Positions 57,529-64,000 of a stretch of 64,000 nucleotides of DNA are shown here, one piece after another. The stretch is from NCBI RefSeq assembly GCF_024347575.1, contig NZ_AP025504.1:682001-746000 (forward strand), given 5' to 3'. Every line of letters begins with the position of its first letter. The stretch's first letter is position 1. Below the pieces are notes generated by a model that was given only the letters and a program-made list of their open reading frames with translations, was not told where the DNA came from and did not search any database. The translations under genes and the position numbers were made by a program. This DNA comes from Vibrio pelagius (GTDB lineage Bacteria > Pseudomonadota > Gammaproteobacteria > Enterobacterales > Vibrionaceae).

Positions 57529-58863
57529 ATGATAACGCAACGCAAAGCTTATCGCGCCAGTATTCTTCATAGCGTGGCCGACCCAAAGGATGTCGGTTTA
57601 GAAGAATCGTATGAGTATTTTGAAGACGGTATTTTAGTGGTTGAGAATGGCCATGTGGTTGATTTGGGCAGTGCCGATGATGTGCTTGCTCGTCAGCCAA
57701 AAAACCTCGATATCAAAGAGTACAAAGATAAGCTGATCACCTCAGGGTTTATCGATACTCATATCCACTACCCACAAACCGGTATGATTGCATCGTATGG
57801 CGAACAGTTGCTTGACTGGCTTGAGAACTACACCTTCCCAGAAGAGAAACGCTTTAAAAACCCAGTTTACGCGCACAAAGTAGCGAAGCTATTCCTAGAC
57901 GAGCTGGCGAGCAACGGTACCACAACAGCGTTGGTATTCGGCACCGTTCATAAAGAGTCAGTCAACGTGTTCTTTGAAGAAGCTGAGAGACGTAACCTAC
58001 GTATGATTGCGGGTAAGGTGCTGATGGATCGCAACGCGCCAGATTACCTAACCGATACACCAGAATCAGGCTATGTTGATTCAAAAGAGCTGATCGAAAA
58101 ATGGCACAATCGTGGTCGCTTGCTGTATGCAGTGACTCCTCGTTTTGCGCCAACGAGCACCCCTGAGCAACTAGCAACCGTAGGTAAACTGTTAGAAGAG
58201 TATCCAGATGTGTACATGCACACTCACCTTTCAGAGAACGAGAAAGAGATTGAGTGGGTGAAGGCTCTGTTCCCAGAACGCGACAGTTACTTAGATGTAT
58301 ACGACCACTATGGCTTGCTGCACAAACGTTCGGTTTTCGCACACGGCATTCACTTGTCTGATTGCGAGTGTAAGCGTTTAGCCGATACTGAATCTGCTAT
58401 CGCTTTCTGCCCAACCTCAAACCTATTCTTGGGTTCAGGTCTGTTCAGACTGCCTGAAATGGAAGAGCACGGGATCCGTGTTGGTATGGGTACCGATGTG
58501 GGCGCTGGTACAAGTTTCTCTATCCTACAGACCATGAGCGAAGCGTATAAGATCATGCAGCTTCAACATAAGAAACTACACCCAGCTAAGTCGCTGTTTT
58601 TGGCCACGTTAGGTGGTGCACGATCTCTTCATCTAGAGGACAAAATCGGTAACCTGGAAGTGGGCAAAGAGGCAGATTTCGTGGTTCTCGACATGCACGC
58701 GACTCAACTAATGCGCTTTAGAATGGAGCAAGCAACTAAGCTTGAAGAGAAACTGTTTGTATTGATGAGTCTTGGAGATGACAGAACCGTCAGCGAAACA
58801 TACGTCTACGGTGAAAAGGCGTACGACGCTAATTTCAAAGAGTACAAAAAACTCGTCAGTTAG
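57529..58863 (+). CDS. guaD: Guanine deaminase
   Basis: 444-residue amidohydrolase converting guanine to xanthine, the substrate of the XDH upstream. Zinc and active-site motifs are FIDTHIHYPQTGMIASYG, HTHLSENEKEIEWV, VFAHGIHLSD and GTDVGAGTSFSI. Length and motif order match bacterial GuaD. Located 59 bp after xdhC with a good AAGGAAG site; a terminator follows. Confidence 0.94.
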   Translation: MITQRKAYRASILHSVADPKDVGLEESYEYFEDGILVVENGHVVDLGSADDVLARQPKNLDIKEYKDKLITSGFIDTHIHYPQTGMIASYGEQLLDWLENYTFPEEKRFKNPVYAHKVAKLFLDELASNGTTTALVFGTVHKESVNVFFEEAERRNLRMIAGKVLMDRNAPDYLTDTPESGYVDSKELIEKWHNRGRLLYAVTPRFAPTSTPEQLATVGKLLEEYPDVYMHTHLSENEKEIEWVKALFPERDSYLDVYDHYGLLHKRSVFAHGIHLSDCECKRLADTESAIAFCPTSNLFLGSGLFRLPEMEEHGIRVGMGTDVGAGTSFSILQTMSEAYKIMQLQHKKLHPAKSLFLATLGGARSLHLEDKIGNLEVGKEADFVVLDMHATQLMRFRMEQATKLEEKLFVLMSLGDDRTVSETYVYGEKAYDANFKEYKKLVS

Positions 58864-58956
58864 GCTTAAAAACGAGTAACACCCGCTAGGTAACAACGAC
58901 AATCATTGTCAATAATCCGTCCAGATTCGCCTAGCCTTCTATTCACCTCGCCTTCC

Positions 58957-58991
58957 AAGACCAGTCGCCCCCCCTGCCTCTGGTCTTTTTT
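58957..58991 (+). terminator. Terminator of the xdh-guaD operon
   Basis: AAGACCAG and CTGGTCTT arms (58957-58964, 58980-58987) followed by TTTT. A 13-bp palindrome, GACAATCATTGTC, lies further upstream near 58899 and is discussed separately. Confidence 0.85.
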
Positions 58992-59153
58992 GCATCCTCA
59001 TCAAATAACAATAATTAAATCTCTACTGTGTGCTAAATGCCCACGACGTAACCGATTTATGTTGGTAACTTAATAGAGTTATGCAAGTCGCTCAACCTTC
59101 CGAATCTATGTTGAGCATACCCCTATTGATCCGTTACTTAGAAAAGGAATTCT

Positions 59154-60032
59154 ATGTTCGAGCAGGTTGTTGGCATTCTATTTCCCGTTTTTGCGCTCGC
59201 CGCAGCTGGCTTTGCCGTGGGTCGTTGGCTCAAGCCCGACTTTAAGCCTATCAACCGTATCAATATGGACGTGTGTATCCCTGCCTTAGTGTTTGCCTCA
59301 CTCGCAACCATGCCGCTCGATACTGAGCAAGTACCACTAATTACCGCCTCGTTGGTCGCAGTATTAGTACCTGCAGTATTAATGATTCCAATCTGTAAGG
59401 TCTTTAAGCTCAACTTCAAAGCTTGGGCACCTCCGCACATGTTTCGTAATAGCGGGAACCTTGCGATCCCACTATTCACCTATACCTTTGGTGAGACTGC
59501 TTTAGCGCCAGCAGTACTATTGTTCGTGGTTTCTGCTTGCATCCATATCAGTTTGGGGTTGGTGTTGTTAAGTGAAGGGAACCCGCTAAAGCAGATCGTC
59601 AAGATGCCGATTTTCCTTGCCGCAGCCGTGGCAATGACGCTCAATTTATCTGGTGTCGCGGTGTGGAATCCGCTTTACGAAGCCACATCGCTACTTGGGC
59701 AAGCAGCCGTGCCAATCATGCTGCTATCCCTTGGCTCACAAATGGTCAACCTAAGACTCAGCGGCCTCAAGGTCGGTTTACTATGCACGGTTCAGTCTCT
59801 GTTCACCGGAGCCGTCGCTTTCGGCATCATTTACTTCTTTATTCCACTACCAACTCTACAGCTTCAAATGATGGTTCTGTTCACCATGCTGCCACCAGCG
59901 GTCATGAACTACTTGTTTGCTGAACGCTTCAACGTTGAGCCACCTAAGGTTGCGTCTATGGTGCTATTTGGCAACTTCTTAAGTATCGTGACCTTACCGA
60001 TACTGCTGACGTTTGCTCTATCGTTTGAGTAA
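59154..60032 (+). CDS. AEC-family (auxin efflux carrier) transporter
   Basis: 292-residue membrane protein with about ten helices. Typical segments are FPVFALAAAGFAVGRWLKPD, MFRNSGNLAIPLFTYTFGE, LGQAAVPIMLLSLGSQM and MLPPAVMNYLFAERFNVEP. AEC members move organic anions. It sits between guaD and the urate pathway genes, after a terminator but with AAGGAA before the start. It may carry a purine, urate or allantoin-pathway compound; that is inference from location. Confidence 0.87.
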   Translation: MFEQVVGILFPVFALAAAGFAVGRWLKPDFKPINRINMDVCIPALVFASLATMPLDTEQVPLITASLVAVLVPAVLMIPICKVFKLNFKAWAPPHMFRNSGNLAIPLFTYTFGETALAPAVLLFVVSACIHISLGLVLLSEGNPLKQIVKMPIFLAAAVAMTLNLSGVAVWNPLYEATSLLGQAAVPIMLLSLGSQMVNLRLSGLKVGLLCTVQSLFTGAVAFGIIYFFIPLPTLQLQMMVLFTMLPPAVMNYLFAERFNVEPPKVASMVLFGNFLSIVTLPILLTFALSFE

Positions 60033-60087
60033 GGCTACTTTTGCTGTTGGCAATACTCATTCGTCCAAATAGGCTGCAACCGTAAAG

Positions 60088-60744
60088 TTATTGTGATGAT
60101 TTATCGAGTTTCAATTCTGCCGTCACTTTAGTCATACGCAACGCAATCGCAAAACAGACTAAGTAAGGACTCAGATACCAGAAAAGGCTTTCTATCGGCT
60201 GTTTAAGCTGCGCTTCCCTGGTTTTGATGTATTGATTTTTCTGCCTCTCGTATTGATTCAGCATCCCACTTACCCATACAGAATCGCTCTCTAGTAACGC
60301 AATATCAGGTGCTGGAACCGTCAATGTCGATGCGCTCGGAAGCAGAGAGAAATCAACATCTTTAAAGGTCTTCGCGGTCGTGAGATACCACATACAGGCT
60401 TGATGGTATTCGATTTGATCATTGGCCGACGGCTGACCTGAACAAACATCACCGCGCAATCGTTCAAGAGAGAACTGTTGAATAGACTCCAGAATCACCA
60501 CGGCTCTTGTCTGCTCAGTTTCAACCCAATCACCGGCAACCTTAGCTCGAATTTCTGAGACAGCACCAAGCATGCCTATCCCCGCCAGAAAGGGCCATAA
60601 ATAATCCATCAGTTTCCATTTACGTCGGCTCAGGTTGAACCCACACCAAATTGGGATATGCAGCAGAAGAGTCAGTCCAACGGACAATAAAACAAAGTTA
60701 AGTGAGCTAGAGAGCATCAACTCACTTTCAAAGAAGTGCTTCAT
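60088..60744 (-). CDS. Unknown membrane protein with three helices
   Basis: 218 residues. Two N-terminal helices (about 12-34 and 46-62), a hydrophilic middle (about 70-185) with two cysteines (DVCSGQP, HQACMWY), and a C-terminal helix (about 186-205, LFWYLSPYLVCFAIALRM). No family recognised. It lies on the minus strand between convergent purine-catabolism segments, separated from puuD by a terminator, so it is probably independent of them. Confidence 0.65.
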   Translation of the reverse strand: MKHFFESELMLSSSLNFVLLSVGLTLLLHIPIWCGFNLSRRKWKLMDYLWPFLAGIGMLGAVSEIRAKVAGDWVETEQTRAVVILESIQQFSLERLRGDVCSGQPSANDQIEYHQACMWYLTTAKTFKDVDFSLLPSASTLTVPAPDIALLESDSVWVSGMLNQYERQKNQYIKTREAQLKQPIESLFWYLSPYLVCFAIALRMTKVTAELKLDKSSQ

Positions 60745-60869
60745 AATTAGACACTTGCCTATATGAATAAGAGAGTTTCGATAGTAAGTATCAATTGCTT
60801 GACGAGTGTAAGCAACGCGTCAAAAAAGAGAAATATCTGGAAAAACCAACGCGTGAATATAGAAGAACA

Positions 60870-60894
60870 AAAAGCCCCGGTATAGGAACCGGGG
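60870..60894 (-). terminator. Terminator after puuD
   Basis: On the minus strand CCCCGGT and ACCGGGG arms (with a six-base loop) are followed by CTTTTTG. An 8-bp inverted repeat (60952-60974) precedes it. Confidence 0.85.
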
Positions 60895-60985
60895 AAACAG
60901 GGTGGGACGAGTTTGGCGCGTGCCCGTATGACCAAACTCTCCCCAAGCCTCACCTAAGACTCACGCTCTTAGGTAAAGGATGCTG

Positions 60986-62317
60986 CTATTGAAGTTTGGC
61001 TCCTTGTGCTGCCCAATCACCGATAAGAGTACGTTCGTCATCTGTCATTTGGGTGAGGTTTCCAAGTGGCATGACTTTCGTTGTTACGGTTTGAGCGATA
61101 ATTCTTGGTACATTGGCTTTGATCTCTTCAGGTGTATCCAAGATGACCCCGGCTGGTGCGGCAGCAAAGGCAGCATGAGTCGGTGAAGCTGAATGACACA
61201 CCGAACAGCGCTCTTGAATGACTTGGTTGATGGTCTCAAAGCGAATGCCTGCGTCCGAAGGTACCGGATCACTAGTGGCTGCTGTTTGCTGAACTTGAGC
61301 ACCATTGTCAGATTCCACAGCTCCTGCCGCAATTTCTTCCACGACTGGTGTCGCTTCTACACTGCTTTGCACCTGCTCAACCACTGGCGCTTTCGCGACT
61401 GGAGTCGGTGTCATCTGCTTTTTCGCGTATGGTGAGGTCACGAACGCAAGTGTAATCATACCGAGTGCAGCCACTGGCACTGTCCAAGCAAACTTCTGGC
61501 TGCCATGTCGGGTATTAAAGTAGTGGCGAACCAAGATACTGAATACCGCCAAACCAGCTAGAATCAACCAGTTGTACTCCGAACCATAAGTGCTCGGGAA
61601 GTGGTTACTGATCATGATGAACAATACTGGTAGCGTCATGTAGTTATTGTGACGAGAACGCAGTAAGCCTTTCGCTGGAAGTGCTGGATCAGGTTCGCGC
61701 TTCTCTTCAATCGCTTTCACTAGGTTGCGCTGTGCAGGCATGATAACGCGGAATACGTTACCCACCATGATGGTACCTATGATTGCACCAACATGAATGT
61801 AAGCACCACGGCCACTAAAAACTTGAGTCAAGCCGTAAGTCGCGGCCACCAGCAGTACGAACAACACAATACTAAGCAGTACCGGCGTCTTACCTAATGG
61901 AGAGTCACATAACAGGTCGTAAATAAACCAACCAGCGACAAAAGAACCAATACCAATCGCGATTGCAGTAGTCGAATCAAGACCTGAGCCCGGTGCGATC
62001 AGGTAAATTTCAGCATTAAGGTAGTAGACAACCCCAAGTAAACACACACCCGTGATCCAAGTGAAGTAAGCTTCCCATTTAAACCAGTGAAGGTGTTCTG
62101 GCATCTCTGGTGGCGCAAGCTTGTACTTTTCAAGGTGATAAATACCACCACCGTGAATCGCCCATAAGTCACCAGATAGACCTGTTTTGGGGTTTACTCG
62201 ATTGAGGTTATTTTCAAGCCAGACAAAATAAAATGATGCGCCGATCCATGCGACACCAACGATCATGTGAATCCAGCGAATCGCCAAATTCAACCATTCT
62301 GTAATATGCGGATCCAT
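60986..62317 (-). CDS. puuD: Urate hydroxylase with cytochrome c domain
   Basis: Membrane-bound urate oxidase giving 5-hydroxyisourate. 443 residues from the ATG at 62317, which has AGGAG seven bases upstream; the GTG six codons earlier is inside allA. The N-terminal ~300 residues form about eight helices of the DUF989 type (WLNLAIRWIHMIVGVAWIGA and GDLWAIHGGGIYHLEKYKLA). The linker is Thr/Val/Glu-rich. The C-terminal cytochrome c has the haem site CSVCH and MPLGNLTQMTDDER with a likely axial Met. Electrons therefore go to the respiratory chain, not to O2. Confidence 0.95.
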   Translation of the reverse strand: MDPHITEWLNLAIRWIHMIVGVAWIGASFYFVWLENNLNRVNPKTGLSGDLWAIHGGGIYHLEKYKLAPPEMPEHLHWFKWEAYFTWITGVCLLGVVYYLNAEIYLIAPGSGLDSTTAIAIGIGSFVAGWFIYDLLCDSPLGKTPVLLSIVLFVLLVAATYGLTQVFSGRGAYIHVGAIIGTIMVGNVFRVIMPAQRNLVKAIEEKREPDPALPAKGLLRSRHNNYMTLPVLFIMISNHFPSTYGSEYNWLILAGLAVFSILVRHYFNTRHGSQKFAWTVPVAALGMITLAFVTSPYAKKQMTPTPVAKAPVVEQVQSSVEATPVVEEIAAGAVESDNGAQVQQTAATSDPVPSDAGIRFETINQVIQERCSVCHSASPTHAAFAAAPAGVILDTPEEIKANVPRIIAQTVTTKVMPLGNLTQMTDDERTLIGDWAAQGAKLQ

Positions 62318-62331
62318 AATAAACTCCTGTA

Positions 62332-62892
62332 TCACAGCGCATTTTCAACGCGCTGCTCTTCCTTATTGTTGTCCGTAGGCAGATCTTCCAAGTGCAGTGC
62401 CACAAGGTCGCTATCAAAATAAACCTCATCACAGTTATGGCCTTCACCGCCTCTATCCACAATCAAGAATTGGTCTTGATCGGTAAGCGCGAGAACGGGA
62501 TGGTGCCACACACCTTTGTGATAGTTCACTCCTTGGCGGCCATTGCTGAGAAACGCTCGGCAGCTGGCTAATGTCGGATTATCGCCCTTTGGCGCGACAA
62601 CAATTAAATAGGGTTGACCAAGTAATGGAACGAATGCCTGAGAGCCAAGTGGATGACGCTCTAACATCTCGATAGTCAATGGGTACTTCAGCGGAGTGGC
62701 TTGGAAGATGCTGATGATGGCTTCTCCGCCTTGGTCTTGCACATCCGTTGCCGCAAGCTTGTGGTAGCGACGGGTTGACCCATTGTTGATCATGAAAAAA
62801 TCACTGTTATCAGACTCGATAACATCGCCAAACTCAGCAAACGCTTGTTTGGTTAACGGTTCGATCACTAAACGACGTATTCCATTACTCAT
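62332..62892 (-). CDS. allA: Ureidoglycolate lyase
   Basis: 186-residue enzyme that splits ureidoglycolate into glyoxylate and urea. Identifying segments are EPLTKQAFAEFGDVIE, ERHPLGSQAFVPLLGQPYLI, GVNYHKGVWHHPVLAL and DRGGEGHNCDEVYF. The ribosome-binding site AAGGAA is eight bases upstream. It lies 14 bp after alc and 14 bp before the puuD start, so the three genes form one operon. Confidence 0.94.
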   Translation of the reverse strand: MSNGIRRLVIEPLTKQAFAEFGDVIESDNSDFFMINNGSTRRYHKLAATDVQDQGGEAIISIFQATPLKYPLTIEMLERHPLGSQAFVPLLGQPYLIVVAPKGDNPTLASCRAFLSNGRQGVNYHKGVWHHPVLALTDQDQFLIVDRGGEGHNCDEVYFDSDLVALHLEDLPTDNNKEEQRVENAL

Positions 62893-62906
62893 GCTCTTTT
62901 CCTTAC

Positions 62907-63893
62907 CTATTTCGCTTTAGTACCAAATAGACGTAAACGGCTGATACCGCCATCTGGGAAAATGTTGGCACGTACGTGTGTCACCGCACCAAGATCGTTC
63001 ACCTCGGAAATGAATTCATGAATATTGTGAGCAGACAGTTTTTGCGCCGGTAGAAGCTCACGCCAGAATAGACTTTGCGTCTCTACTTGGTCGTCGGTAC
63101 CGCCTTTCACATACGCCGCTTGAATTGAACAGCTGTCCGGGAAGTTGCCTTTAAAGTGCGCAGTATCAACAACAATACGCTCGATGTTACCCGGGTGGCC
63201 CAACGCAACAATCACCCAATCGTTACCCGGTGTACGGCGACGTGCTGTTTCCCAACCATCACCCATGTTTTCACCGCGGCCAGGGCCAAGAATGTTTGCT
63301 TTATTACCGTAGTGCTCATCACTACACGCCAGTGCGCGTCCGCCATGTTCAACCGCTGCAAGGTCAATTTGCTGTTGTGCGTCAATCGCATCCCAATCAA
63401 CACTAGGACGACCGAAAACGCGCAGACGAGCAACACCGCCGTCTGGATAAATGTTTAGACGCAGATGCGTAAATACTTGGTCACTTTCAATCTCTTCAAG
63501 ATGATGATGATCGCCTTGCAGAGCAATAGAAGGGAGGATCTCTTGCCACTCAGTAGAGTCTGTTGGCTCGCCTTGTGGTGAATAGCATGCATCAATCGAT
63601 GCAGAAGGCGGGAAGTTACCTGTGAAGAATGAAGTATCGATATCAACGCCCGCAATCGTGCCTGCTAGTCCAAGGCGAATCACACAGTAGTCATAACCTT
63701 CGCCACGCTTACGGCGACTTTCCCAACCGTCCATCCATTTACCGTTGTCATCGTATAGGTCATCTTTCCATACTGGCGCTGCGTGGCTGAGTAGGCGGCT
63801 TTTGTCGGCAAAGAAATCGTCCGTGGCGAAGATCGCTTCCGCACCGAGTTTTTCGTCTGCTAGATTTATATACTGTTCAAATTTATGGGTCAT
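62907..63893 (-). CDS. alc: Allantoicase
   Basis: Hydrolyses allantoate to ureidoglycolate and urea. 328 residues containing two related halves, each with a [20 protein letters not shown] or [20 protein letters not shown] pattern, followed by [16 protein letters not shown]. The duplicated jelly-roll structure is typical of the family. It precedes allA and puuD on the minus strand. Confidence 0.95.
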   Translation of the reverse strand: MTHKFEQYINLADEKLGAEAIFATDDFFADKSRLLSHAAPVWKDDLYDDNGKWMDGWESRRKRGEGYDYCVIRLGLAGTIAGVDIDTSFFTGNFPPSASIDACYSPQGEPTDSTEWQEILPSIALQGDHHHLEEIESDQVFTHLRLNIYPDGGVARLRVFGRPSVDWDAIDAQQQIDLAAVEHGGRALACSDEHYGNKANILGPGRGENMGDGWETARRRTPGNDWVIVALGHPGNIERIVVDTAHFKGNFPDSCSIQAAYVKGGTDDQVETQSLFWRELLPAQKLSAHNIHEFISEVNDLGAVTHVRANIFPDGGISRLRLFGTKAK

Positions 63894-63940
63894 GTCCGTG
63901 TAATCCTATGAAATTAATAAAGTAATAATAAAATGAGAAC

Positions 63941-64000
63941 TTAATGATTCAGTGGCTGACTGCTCAGCGCCCGGCGCATTAAGTCGGTTCTGAAATAGCT
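63941..64000 (-). CDS. Possible 3' end of another gene cut by the window
   Basis: The last 60 bases read on the minus strand as SYFRTDLMRRALSSQPLNH and a stop, open to the right edge. It would be the upstream neighbour of alc in the same direction. Too short to identify; allantoinase, OHCU decarboxylase or hydroxyisourate hydrolase would be expected nearby. Confidence 0.35.
   Translation of the reverse strand, partial: SYFRTDLMRRALSSQPLNH

Overview
The window reads as part of a Vibrio (Vibrionaceae) chromosome. Supporting this are the dense chemotaxis and cyclic-di-GMP genes, small Vibrio-type families (DUF3316-, DUF3010-, DUF4144- and DUF3299-like), moderate GC, short intergenic spaces and intrinsic terminators. 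I saw no rRNA, tRNA, insertion sequence, prophage or CRISPR array. It is mainly metabolic accessory DNA arranged in compact operons, most with their own regulator.

Layout. 1-12.7 kb: a truncated chemoreceptor, a LysR regulator, small exported or unknown proteins, a divergent EamA exporter/MocR regulator pair, a NIT-domain chemoreceptor with a nearby zinc-ribbon mini-protein, a TetR regulator with a perfect palindromic operator candidate, and two c-di-GMP enzymes. 12.9-20.6 kb: a Ugp-type ABC import operon (ugpA-ugpE-ugpB-PHP hydrolase-HAD phosphatase-ugpC) with a LysR gene upstream. 20.8-26.4 kb: an EamA permease, a DUF3299 protein, an exported M20 peptidase, a CSS-EAL phosphodiesterase and an SMR pump. 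26.7-29 kb: glutathione-dependent formaldehyde detoxification (frmA, then S-formylglutathione hydrolase). 29-37.9 kb: small unknowns, a Nudix hydrolase, an aldehyde dehydrogenase divergent from an AcoR-type sigma-54 activator, a LysR/GST pair, and an auxiliary tryptophanyl-tRNA synthetase. 37.9-39.3 kb: a DcuB-type C4-dicarboxylate carrier. 39.5-49.8 kb: a peptide ABC transporter with an M14 carboxypeptidase, divergent from a MarR-like gene and 5-oxoprolinase pxpABC. 49.9-51.3 kb: a HAD phosphatase and tag. 51.5-64 kb: purine catabolism: GntR/FCD regulator, xdhA-xdhB-xdhC, guaD and an AEC permease on the plus strand, facing allantoicase, ureidoglycolate lyase and PuuD urate oxidase on the minus strand.

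The most notable finding is the untranslated leader of the second tryptophanyl-tRNA synthetase gene. It encodes a 17-residue leader peptide with two adjacent Trp codons (MQTNPTLSSFIIWWRSN). Mutually exclusive hairpins follow, and a further hairpin buries the synthetase ribosome-binding site. This has the logic of trp-operon attenuation, but applied to an aminoacyl-tRNA synthetase. The second is the pxpABC/peptide transporter/M14 peptidase cluster, which reads as a pathway for importing and degrading pyroglutamyl peptides. The third is the Ugp operon with PHP and HAD hydrolases in place of UgpQ. Regulatory sites seen directly include a -24/-12 sigma-54 promoter for the aldehyde dehydrogenase gene and three TGTATACA palindromes flanking the GntR gene and xdhA. 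All functions are from reading the sequence; no searches were run.
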